Both the position numbers and the translations under genes were made by a program. The notes beneath the pieces were generated by a model, which was given only the letters and a program-made list of their open reading frames with translations, did not search any database and was not told the origin of the DNA. From Planctomycetota bacterium (GTDB lineage: Bacteria > Planctomycetota > UBA8742 > SKZP01), in assembly GCA_007127275.1 (NCBI GenBank), contig SKZP01000100.1, positions 1 through 8,238 of the forward strand: a DNA stretch of 8,238 nucleotides. The letters are read 5' to 3'. The stretch's first letter is position 1; each line of letters opens with the position of its first letter. Of the stretch, positions 1-5,490 are shown one piece after another.

Positions 1-167
1 CATAAAAAGGGGCGCCACTCAGGGGGCACCTCCCGTAGAATCCGGCCCGAGGCCCGCTATGCGGGACGCGCTCCGCGCCGCGTCGCAGCTACCCTCGAGA
101 ACAGCCGTTCCCGCCGGGTTTCCTAGATGCCCGTCAAGATTGAATCCGTCGGTGTGCAGGTGACCAA

Positions 168-195
168 CAAGCCCACGGGCTTTGCCCGTGGGTCG
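168..195 (+). repeat. Palindromic repeat copy A (REP-like)
   Basis: CCCACGGGC (172-180), a TTT loop, then GCCCGTGGG (184-192) form a perfect 9-bp stem. It is flanked by AAG on the left and TCG on the right. The same core and flanks recur at 213-240 in the opposite orientation, and in decayed form elsewhere in the window, which marks it as a dispersed family rather than a single terminator. No T-run follows on either strand. Confidence 0.85.
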
Positions 196-212
196 GGGGC
201 GCAAACAGGATT

Positions 213-240
213 CGACCCACGGGCGAAGCCCGTGGGCTTT
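213..240 (-). repeat. Palindromic repeat copy B (REP-like, inverted relative to A)
   Basis: CCCACGGGC (216-224), a GAA loop, then GCCCGTGGG (228-236). Read on the minus strand it matches copy A, including the AAG and TCG flanks and differing in one loop base. Copies A and B lie 20-odd bases apart in opposite orientation, as REP pairs (BIMEs) often do. Confidence 0.85.
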
Positions 241-299
241 GCCTACGGACTCAAATGTGACTGGCTGCTAGGCCTACAACGCGGGATTTGTTCCCCCGA

Positions 300-357
300 G
301 CCCACGGGCCTCCCCCCGGGGGCGAATTGGCGTGCGACCCACGGGCGAAGCCCGTTA
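300..357. repeat. Decayed palindromic repeat copies C and D
   Basis: A left arm CCCACGGGC lies at 301-309, followed by the self-complementary CCCCCGGGGG at 313-322 instead of the usual right arm. A second copy at 338-355 has an intact left arm CCCACGGGC (338-346), the GAA loop and a right arm that breaks down after GCCCGT. Both look like degenerate members of the family at 168-240. Confidence 0.65.
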
Positions 358-626
358 GACGCCGGACCGTGCAATCCAGCCAGTCCGTGGGAGCTCACGA
401 CGTGCGGACTTGAATACGACGCAGCTTCGCTGTCGCGTCGCGGCGAATCATTCGTACCCGCAGACAGACAGTGGTGCAGACACGGGTCCGCACAAGCGTC
501 GTTTCTGCAGCAAGTGCCGGATGGACCTGCAGACCCGCGCGAGAACGCTGGCGCTGTGCCACCGCTTGGGGTAGCATAGGCGGTTGAACTCCCACTCCAT
601 TCTCGCACGTTCAGGGTCGCAGGCGG

Positions 627-1784
627 ATGACGCACGAGTCTTCGCAGCAGCGAATTTTGGTGGTCGACGACTCGAAGCTGATCTTGCGCCTTGGCCGCCG
701 GGCGCTGGAGAAGGCGGGGTATGCCGTGGAGACGGTGACCACACCCGACGAGGTGCGGGCATCGCTGCAGAACCACGGCACGCCGGATTTGTTGCTTGTG
801 GATATCAACATGCCGGAGATGGCCGGCGACGACTTGGTGCGGATGATCCGCGGCGAGATGGGCTCGAGCCGGGTGCCGGTGGTGCTGTTTTCGGATATCA
901 AAGAGGAGGAGCTTGCCCGACGGGCCGAGGCCAGCGGCGCGACGACGTTTATCTCGAAGCACTGGGGACTCGACCGCCTGGTGACCGACGTACAGCGCAT
1001 CCTCGCCGAGTGCGCCGCGGCCGAGGAGGCCACCCCACCGGCGAACGAGACCACGACGCACCGCGCGGCATCGGCCACGGGCAACGGCACGGGATACGTG
1101 TCGCACGACACCCGACGAGGCTCAACCACCCAGCGCCGCACACTGGAAGACATTGCCGGCGACTCGAGCGAGTCGGTCGTCGTCTCTTCCGGCAACGTCT
1201 CCGGTTCGTCGAGGGCGCCACGGGTACCGGTCAACGAGTCGGCGGAGGCGCCCGAGGCGCAGGACTTCGAGTCGGATGCCGAGGTCGAACCGGTACCCCT
1301 CGCCGAAGCGGAGCCCGTCTCTGCCCCTGCCCCCGACGATGAGTGGGACTCGAGCGCCACCGGCTCGAGCACCTCGGCCTCGACGGATCAAGTCACCCTG
1401 GCAGCGCGTGGCCGCTTGCTCGTCATCGACGACTCGAACCTCATCGGCAAAGTGGTCAACAAGGCGTTTACCAAGGCCGGTTTCCAAGTGATCGTCTGCA
1501 CCGCCTTCGACGAGATTCAGCCGGCCCTCGACACCTTCGGCCGCCCCAGCCTGATCCTCGTGGACATCAACATGCCGGACATCATGGGGGACGACCTCGT
1601 CGTCTACTTCCGCACCCGCCTTGCCATTGATTCCCCCATCATCATGTTCAGCAACGTATCCGAGAAGGAACTGGAGTTCCGCGCCAAGGAATCCGGCGCC
1701 GACGGCTTCATCAGCAAGCGCTGGGGCGTAGACCGCATGGTTGAGGAAGTCGAAGCGTGTTTGGCGAGAAAGAGTGGGGAGTGA
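627..1784 (+). CDS. Double-receiver (REC-linker-REC) response regulator without output domain
   Basis: A 385-aa cytoplasmic signalling protein with two CheY-like receiver domains. REC1 (about residues 8-128) has the acidic pair D14/D15, phosphoacceptor D59 in VDINMP, switch residue S89 and K111. REC2 (about 263-383) has D268/D269, phosphoacceptor D313 (again VDINMP), S342 and K364. All key residues are intact, so both should accept phosphate. The 130-residue linker is acidic and Ser/Thr/Pro-rich and probably disordered. The two domains share VDINMPxxxGDDLV and FISKxWGxDRxV, pointing to internal duplication; His or Arg after the conserved Lys replaces the usual Pro. No DNA-binding, GGDEF or kinase domain is present. 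The start has AGGG at 613-616, ten bases upstream. It is followed at 1788 by an HPt-receiver gene in the same frame, its likely phosphotransfer partner. The stop codon lies in a heptad-repeat arm. Domain assignment is secure; the target is unknown. Confidence 0.93.
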   Translation: MTHESSQQRILVVDDSKLILRLGRRALEKAGYAVETVTTPDEVRASLQNHGTPDLLLVDINMPEMAGDDLVRMIRGEMGSSRVPVVLFSDIKEEELARRAEASGATTFISKHWGLDRLVTDVQRILAECAAAEEATPPANETTTHRAASATGNGTGYVSHDTRRGSTTQRRTLEDIAGDSSESVVVSSGNVSGSSRAPRVPVNESAEAPEAQDFESDAEVEPVPLAEAEPVSAPAPDDEWDSSATGSSTSASTDQVTLAARGRLLVIDDSNLIGKVVNKAFTKAGFQVIVCTAFDEIQPALDTFGRPSLILVDINMPDIMGDDLVVYFRTRLAIDSPIIMFSNVSEKELEFRAKESGADGFISKRWGVDRMVEEVEACLARKSGE

Positions 1785-1802
1785 TTCGTGAGTAGTGGGA
1801 AG
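1772..1802 (-). repeat. Degenerate heptad-repeat arm, inverted
   Basis: Read on the minus strand this is a decayed period-7 array (CCACTAC, TCACGAA, TCACTCC, CCACTCT), the same kind of unit as the plus-strand array at 1888-1970. It overlaps the last codons and the TGA stop (1782-1784) of the double-receiver gene and supplies both the ribosome binding site and the GTG of the next gene. With 1888-1970 it makes an inverted pair around about 85 nt of unique sequence. Confidence 0.6.
1776..1790 (+). promoter_or_regulatory. Ribosome binding site and GTG start for the HPt-receiver gene
   Basis: GGGGAG at 1776-1781, six bases before GTG at 1788-1790, is the best-placed Shine-Dalgarno match for the second gene and overlaps the stop of the first. 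By contrast the ATG at 1971, where conserved protein begins, is preceded only by pyrimidine- and A-rich heptads with no purine-rich site. A further ATG at 1843 has AAGGGA at 1827-1832 but is in a different frame. Confidence 0.5.
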
Positions 1803-2903
1803 CGGCAGTTTCGAAGCGGTCTGCCGAAGGGACATTCGCGGAATGAGCGAACCCACGCCAATCGAGGTTCGCGCTCCGACTTACCCACCACTCACCACTC
1901 ACCACTCACCACTCAAAGTCTCCACTCTCCACTCACTAATAACTACCCACTACCCACTACCCACTACCCCATGCCCATCGACGACGACGACATTCGCCGC
2001 GAGTTTATGGAGCAGTTCCTTGAGACGGCCGAGGAACGACTTGGCGCGTGCCGGAAACTTTTGCCCTTGACGCAGGAAGGGGCAGAGGGGGGGCGCGTGG
2101 AGATGGTGCGGGCCCGTGCGGAGATTTTGCGCGAGTTGCACGCCTTCAAAGGAGAGGCGCGGATGATGGGCTCGGAAGACGTCGGCGGGGCGACGGAAAT
2201 GGCGGAGCTCTTTCTGAAGCGCCGCAACGTGCCACTTGAGCCCGTGGCGCAACGGCTGTTGTCGCGCACCTTCGACGCCGTGGAGAAGCTCGTCGCCTTC
2301 CATGCCGGGCGCATCGAGCGCTCCCCGAAAACGGAACTCAATGCCTTGCTGCGGTTGCTCGCCCGGCCGCCCGAAGACGAAACCAAAGAGAAGGAGGACT
2401 CCGGCGTAACGAACCGAACGGCCAAGGTCTCGTCCGCGAAGCGAACGGACTCCGACATGGCCGACGCCACGCGCGATGCGAACGCGGTACCGATGCTGCG
2501 ACGGATGGAGGAACGCCGCGGCGAGGTGCCGGTGTTGTTGGTCGACGACAGCGACATCGTGCGACAGATGACCCTCTCGGCGCTCGAAGCGGCCGGCTAT
2601 CCCGCACGTGGTGTCGCCACCTTGGACGAAGCCCTCGCTGCCATCCGCGAGCAACGCCCCGCCGTCGTCTTGTGTGACTACCATCTTGACGGGGCCACCG
2701 GCGAAGACGTTTGCCACGCCCTGCACGGGGACGCGGACACCGCCGGCATTCCGGTCGTCCTCTTCTCCGGCAGCCCCGAAGAAGAGTTGGCCGAGCTCAC
2801 CGAGCGCGCCGGCGCCGCCGGCTACCTACCGAAGCCCGACGACCTGGACGCATGGCTCAAGCAGCTGGATGCCATGGCCGACCGCTTCGTCCCATTTCGC
2901 TAG
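1788..2903 (+). CDS. HPt-receiver phosphorelay protein with repeat-encoded N-terminal extension
   Basis: 371 aa from GTG 1788, or 310 aa from ATG 1971. The HPt domain (about residues 62-165) carries phosphoacceptor H118 in the motif HAFKGEARMMG, as in CheA P1-type domains. A charged linker rich in Lys, Asp and Thr follows. A C-terminal receiver (about 246-365) has D253/D254, phosphoacceptor D297, S327 and K349 followed by Pro. The protein can therefore carry phosphate on both His and Asp, as expected of an intermediate in a multistep relay; no kinase or output domain is present. Residues 1-61 are basic at first, then a translated heptad repeat rich in His, Pro, Thr and Leu, unlikely to be a conserved fold. 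I choose GTG 1788 because it has a good ribosome binding site three bases after the upstream stop; the conserved protein starts at ATG 1971, which has none. It is in the same frame as the upstream gene. Domains are certain; the start is not. Confidence 0.88.
   Translation: MSSGKRQFRSGLPKGHSRNERTHANRGSRSDLPTTHHSPLTTQSLHSPLTNNYPLPTTHYPMPIDDDDIRREFMEQFLETAEERLGACRKLLPLTQEGAEGGRVEMVRARAEILRELHAFKGEARMMGSEDVGGATEMAELFLKRRNVPLEPVAQRLLSRTFDAVEKLVAFHAGRIERSPKTELNALLRLLARPPEDETKEKEDSGVTNRTAKVSSAKRTDSDMADATRDANAVPMLRRMEERRGEVPVLLVDDSDIVRQMTLSALEAAGYPARGVATLDEALAAIREQRPAVVLCDYHLDGATGEDVCHALHGDADTAGIPVVLFSGSPEEELAELTERAGAAGYLPKPDDLDAWLKQLDAMADRFVPFR
1888..1970 (+). repeat. Heptanucleotide tandem repeat array (CCACTCA / CTACCCA)
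   Basis: Four exact CCACTCA units occupy 1888-1915. After a 6-base break come seven units in register at 1922-1970: CCACTCT, CCACTCA, CTAATAA, three of CTACCCA, and CTACCCC. The array ends exactly at the ATG of the conserved HPt domain (1971). Because 7 is not a multiple of 3, gain or loss of a unit shifts the frame. The units contain no stop in any plus-strand frame but do contain TGA or TAG when read on the minus strand. Heptanucleotide short tandem repeats are known in some other bacterial groups, notably cyanobacteria; relatedness to those is not shown here. Confidence 0.9.
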
Positions 2904-2921
2904 TAGCCTGTGACAATTGAA

Positions 2922-2956
2922 CCCGTGGGTGGCACGTCGCGGGCCAAGCCCACGGT
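2922..2956. repeat. Palindromic repeat copy E between convergent genes
   Basis: CCGTGGG (2923-2929) pairs with CCCACGG (2949-2955) around a 19-base loop. The arm sequence and an AAG flank match the family at 168-240. It lies in the 79-nt gap between the stops of the HPt-receiver gene and the convergent membrane-protein gene, so it could act as a bidirectional transcription barrier, but no T-tract follows on either side. Confidence 0.65.
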
Positions 2957-2982
2957 GAGGTTCGGGATACGTGCCCCACCGC

Positions 2983-3732
2983 CTACGTGCCGCCTTCGCC
3001 GCGACGTCGCACCGCATACATGGCGCGCAGGGCGGTGGTGATGGCGTGGGCCGGCTCCCAGCGCCACAGCCGCTCGCACGTCTTGGCGTCCAGTGGCGCT
3101 TTGGCTGCGATCCGACCGCACGGCGGTAGCTGCTCGGGCTCGATCGGTTGCTTCGGCTTCTTGCGTAACGTGCGCCCCGCCACGCGCAGCATCTCGCCAT
3201 TGCTACGGTGGATCCGTAACGCGCCGTCGTGCTCGATCTCGATGCGAACGACCTCCTCCGCCGGCAACGTGCGCTCCCGTTTGCGCAACCCGGCCACTGT
3301 CGACTCAATCCGTAACTGTCCTGGCGAGGCGTGCAAGGTCGAGCGGCTCGTGCAACTGCGCAGCGCGAGCAACAAGAGAACCACCCCCGGAATCAGCGCA
3401 ACCAGCGGCAGATACCAAAAGAAAACGTAGTACGGCTCGAGCAACTCGGCCCGCTCGGAAAACTCCAGTGCCCGCTCGCGTTCCGACTCCTCCTCGACAA
3501 GCTGCACCGGCTCCGCTGGCGGCGCCGGCAACTCCGCACCGAGGCCACGCTCGTCCCGCTGCGCCTCCATGTCACTCCACAGCTGCGCCCCATCCGGCAG
3601 GGTGACCAGCACGAGATAATACGCAAGCAGCGCCACGAACCAAATCACCGTAAACGCCACGAGCCAGCGACCCTCGCCACTCAAGCCCGCGCTCGGCAAG
3701 TCGATCCGCAACTCGCCCGCCTCGCGCCGCAT
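2983..3732 (-). CDS. Two-TM membrane protein with possible C-terminal PH-like domain
   Basis: 249 aa from ATG 3732. There is a short polar N-terminus, TM1 at about 23-43 (Trp/Tyr-rich), a 57-residue charged and Pro-rich loop dense in Glu and Arg, TM2 at about 101-124, then a basic hydrophilic C-terminal half. Residues about 138-190 alternate beta-like stretches (LRIEST, VVRIEIE, GALRIH, MLRVAG) in a pattern like bacterial PH-type domains; this is a resemblance only. I do not recognise the family. ATG 3732 is chosen because GGGGGAG lies six bases upstream. ATG 3825, in frame and overlapping the upstream regulator gene by 10 nt, would give 280 aa but has a poor ribosome binding site and a less typical, Pro/Ala-rich extension. 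It follows the Fur-family gene on the same strand and is probably cotranscribed, so it may be linked to metal or redox response. A hairpin (CCGGCC/GGCCGG, 3753-3769) sits between the two. Confidence 0.8.
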   Translation of the reverse strand: MRREAGELRIDLPSAGLSGEGRWLVAFTVIWFVALLAYYLVLVTLPDGAQLWSDMEAQRDERGLGAELPAPPAEPVQLVEEESERERALEFSERAELLEPYYVFFWYLPLVALIPGVVLLLLALRSCTSRSTLHASPGQLRIESTVAGLRKRERTLPAEEVVRIEIEHDGALRIHRSNGEMLRVAGRTLRKKPKQPIEPEQLPPCGRIAAKAPLDAKTCERLWRWEPAHAITTALRAMYAVRRRGEGGT

Positions 3733-3815
3733 CGTCGGCTCCCCCGCAGCCGCCGGCCCGAAAGGCCGGGGCGAGGAGTCTGCGACGCTTGCGCGTTGTT
3801 GATCCTGGATGTCGG

Positions 3816-4256
3816 TTAGTTGCATTCTTGGCAGAACCCGCGCACCACCACGTCGGTGATTGACGCTACGAACGTGGAGTCGTCGCTCGAAGGTACGTCC
3901 ATGCCGATTTCGTCCAAACAACGCACCTGACCGCAGACGGTACAGAGAAAATGCGGATGCTGTGGCGGCTTCGTGTGGTCCTGGCGCTCGGTCAACTCGA
4001 AGCGCCAGACATGGTCGCCAAGGTCGATTCGGCGCACAAGCTCCGCCTCGACCAACGTCACGAGGTTACGGTACACGGTTGCACGGTCGATCTCGGTATC
4101 CCCCAGCGCCTCGGTGAGCTCTTGATGGCTGATCGGTGCACTGGCGCCCCAAAGAATCCGCAGAACCTCACAACGCCAACGCGTGCTCCGCAGGCCGTGT
4201 TCGCGCAACCAAGCTTTGAGCGTCGCCTCGTTCGGCATCCCCGCGCCCTGCGCCAT
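3816..4256 (-). CDS. Fur-family metal-dependent transcriptional regulator
   Basis: 146 aa, the usual Fur length. The N-terminal winged helix (about 10-88) includes the recognition helix DRATVYRNL (about 57-65). The dimerisation domain carries HPHFLCTVCG with H100 and H102, plus C105 and C108, and a C-terminal pair C142/C145; the two CxxC motifs form the structural zinc site of Fur, Zur and PerR. H82 and H94 are further candidate metal ligands. The regulatory metal cannot be told from sequence alone, so I give no gene symbol. ATG 4256 is chosen because GAGGA lies seven bases upstream; an adjacent TTG at 4259 is possible but too close to that site. The next gene on the strand encodes a two-TM protein, probably its operon partner. 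An inverted repeat about 100 nt upstream (4349-4376) is a candidate operator. Confidence 0.93.
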   Translation of the reverse strand: MAQGAGMPNEATLKAWLREHGLRSTRWRCEVLRILWGASAPISHQELTEALGDTEIDRATVYRNLVTLVEAELVRRIDLGDHVWRFELTERQDHTKPPQHPHFLCTVCGQVRCLDEIGMDVPSSDDSTFVASITDVVVRGFCQECN

Positions 4257-4348
4257 CAACTCATCCTCAGGCAGAATTCGCTCGTCGTCCCCAGCTTTCG
4301 CACCGGCCGGCCGAAAGCCTCAAGCGGCATGCAGCGCCACCACGCTAT

Positions 4349-4376
4349 CTTGCGATTCCCGCGCATCCCGCGCAAG
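4349..4376 (-). promoter_or_regulatory. Inverted repeat with tandem 9-mer upstream of the Fur-family gene
   Basis: CTTGCG (4349-4354) and CGCAAG (4371-4376) are inverted arms around two exact tandem copies of TCCCGCGCA (4357-4365 and 4366-4374). The site lies about 93-120 nt upstream of the regulator start, a reasonable place for an autoregulatory operator. It is much more GC-rich than a classical Fur box, so this is a candidate only. Confidence 0.3.
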
Positions 4377-4431
4377 TTGCCTCGCCACGAAACGTCGTTA
4401 CCCGCAGATCCAGGTATGTACGTCTTGACGA

Positions 4432-4566
4432 AACAAGGCGAGCGCAGCGCCAGCGAAAATGCCGTTTCGCTTTGTTGAACAAGGCGAGCGCAGGGCGCAA
4501 GCCCTGCGAGGTGGACCCGCGTGGTTTCGTGCTTCCGCCTCGCAGGGTTGGCGTTCTGCGCTCGCC
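4432..4566. repeat. Compound direct and nested inverted repeats
   Basis: A 16-base direct repeat, AACAAGGCGAGCGCAG, occurs at 4432-4447 and 4478-4493. Between them AGCGAAA (4452-4458) pairs with TTTCGCT (4465-4471). From the second copy, GGCGAGCGCAG (4483-4493) pairs with CTGCGCTCGCC (4556-4566), and inside that CCCTGCGAGG (4502-4511) pairs with CCTCGCAGGG (4538-4547). A competing local hairpin is CGCAGGGC (4489-4496), a GCAA tetraloop, then GCCCTGCG (4501-4508). The long and short stems cannot form together. Confidence 0.8.
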
Positions 4567-4582
4567 CCAACCTGAAACGCTA

Positions 4583-4612
4583 CAAGCCCACGGGGGGGTG
4601 CCCGTGGGCTTG
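4583..4612. repeat. Palindromic repeat copy F, 12-bp perfect stem
   Basis: CAAGCCCACGGG (4583-4594) pairs perfectly with CCCGTGGGCTTG (4601-4612) around a GGGGTG loop. The arms match the family at 168-240. It lies 44 nt beyond the stop of the minus-strand four-TM gene and could help stop transcription or protect the mRNA 3' end. No T-tract follows, so it is not a classical intrinsic terminator. Confidence 0.8.
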
Positions 4613-4655
4613 CGTGAACAGTGCGCAGCCAAGCGGCTCTTTTGCGGTCGCCTCT

Positions 4656-5390
4656 TTACTCTTGCTTCGAATCGGCGCCGTCTTGCTGCTCTGCGTTCGA
4701 GATGGGCGCAAAGTCGGTTTCACCCTGCGGCGCGCTGGCTGCCTCGCCCTCGGCTGCCCCTGCGGTCGCGGGTTCGCCACCGGCCAGCGCGTGTTCTTGC
4801 GGCTGCGAGGTCGCCTGTGCTTGAGCGAGACGAATCTCGGCGTACATCGGCAGCCACTGCAAGATTTTCTTGGGAATGATCACGAAGAGCACGGCGACGG
4901 CGAGCATAAGGATGGTCAAGAAGACCACTGCGCCGCCGACGCCTTCGAAGCCCGCGAAGAGCATCCGGAGGAAGTCGTATCCGAACCAGACGAGGAAAAA
5001 CACACCAATCAGCGAGAGGAACATCGCGTGCCACTCGAACAGCCCGGTGCGCTTCGCCGCCTCGATCATGCTCTCCCCTTTGGGCTCGGCATCCGCCTGC
5101 GCGTCGGCGCGCAGCTTGAGCATGTGTTTGACCAGCGGCTCGGCAAACCACCACAAAGCCACGGCGCCGATCAGCAGCAACAACGTGGCGACGATCGGGC
5201 CGGCGGCCCTGCCAAACTCCGCCGCAACGATCACGCTTTGAATGTTGTAGATGGCGATGATGGCCGTAATCAGGGCGACGGTGCGCAGGAGTAGCTGGGC
5301 GACGGTAGGGATGTCCCACGTTGTCGGCCCGGCCACTGGGGATTCGGCAGCCTCGGGGGCGATGGGCGTTGAAGACGTTTGTTCGGTCAT
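4656..5390 (-). CDS. Four-TM membrane protein downstream of the Hsp70-family gene
   Basis: 244 aa. A Thr/Pro/Ala-rich N-terminus (1-30) precedes four hydrophobic segments at about 33-55, 65-86, 122-143 and 152-173. TM2 and TM3 are joined by a 35-residue hydrophilic loop with many charged residues. The tail (about 180-244) is rich in Ala, Gln and Glu, low in complexity and probably disordered. I do not recognise a family or catalytic motif. The start is well supported by AGGAGG five bases before ATG 5390. It lies 100 nt downstream of the Hsp70-family gene on the same strand, so the two are probably cotranscribed; a role as membrane partner or client of that chaperone is inference. The gap also contains an inverted repeat (5417-5434), so separate control is possible. 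Confidence 0.87.
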   Translation of the reverse strand: MTEQTSSTPIAPEAAESPVAGPTTWDIPTVAQLLLRTVALITAIIAIYNIQSVIVAAEFGRAAGPIVATLLLLIGAVALWWFAEPLVKHMLKLRADAQADAEPKGESMIEAAKRTGLFEWHAMFLSLIGVFFLVWFGYDFLRMLFAGFEGVGGAVVFLTILMLAVAVLFVIIPKKILQWLPMYAEIRLAQAQATSQPQEHALAGGEPATAGAAEGEAASAPQGETDFAPISNAEQQDGADSKQE

Positions 5391-5416
5391 GACAACCTCC
5401 TGAAGGACGATCGGCG

Positions 5417-5434
5417 GACACAAAGCGCTGTGTC
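5417..5434. promoter_or_regulatory. Inverted repeat upstream of the four-TM gene
   Basis: GACACA (5417-5422) and TGTGTC (5429-5434) are inverted arms with 6 bases between, 27-44 nt upstream of the start. A second smaller dyad, GTGT-CGA-ACAC (5430-5440), and a hairpin CGGCA-TGT-TGCCG (5444-5456) follow immediately. It could be an operator or an mRNA leader structure; no regulator can be named. Confidence 0.3.
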
Positions 5435-5490
5435 GAACACACGCGGCATGTTGCCGACGTATACGCCCTCACCAGCCACAAGAAAACCCA

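Larger units (their letters stand above)
1..626. other. Intergenic region, repeat-rich, no convincing gene
   Basis: I see no convincing gene in these 626 nt. The open frames crossing it have no recognisable domain and are built largely of translated palindromic repeats. It holds at least four full or decayed copies of the CCCACGGGC palindrome (listed separately) and an imperfect hairpin at about 417-440 (CGACGC...GCGTCG). The last part should contain the promoter and leader of the double-receiver gene starting at 627, but I find no convincing -35/-10 or sigma-54 match. Bases 1-3 read CAT, so a minus-strand gene could begin at the left edge; no good ribosome binding site supports it. Confidence 0.6.
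4257..4655. other. Gene-free, structure-rich intergenic region
   Basis: About 400 nt between the Fur-family gene and the stop of the four-TM gene, both on the minus strand. The open frames here have no recognisable product. It holds, left to right: the regulator's leader, a tandem 9-mer with inverted arms (4349-4376), a set of direct and inverted repeats (4432-4566) and a long palindrome (4583-4612). It could include the promoter of the Fur-family gene, a small RNA, or only repeat debris. Confidence 0.6.

Noticed and set aside
168..357. Possible CRISPR array from the repeated CCCACGGGC units
   Set aside because: Spacing is irregular, copies occur in both orientations, there are no uniform spacers and no cas genes are nearby. 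A REP-like family explains it better.
127..579. Plus-strand open frame of 150 codons in the left intergenic region
   Set aside because: Much of it is translated palindromic repeat. It has no recognisable domain and no good ribosome binding site.
243..1106. Long minus-strand open frame (287 codons) over the upstream region and first receiver
   Set aside because: It is antisense to the receiver gene, is rich in Arg/His/Gly as expected for a shadow frame in GC-rich DNA, and has no recognisable domain.
4583..4612. Intrinsic terminator for the four-TM gene
   Set aside because: The stem is strong but no T-tract follows on the minus strand, and the sequence belongs to the dispersed palindrome family.
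4256..4632. Minus-strand open frames of 95-104 codons upstream of the Fur-family gene
   Set aside because: They consist largely of translated repeats and have no family resemblance.
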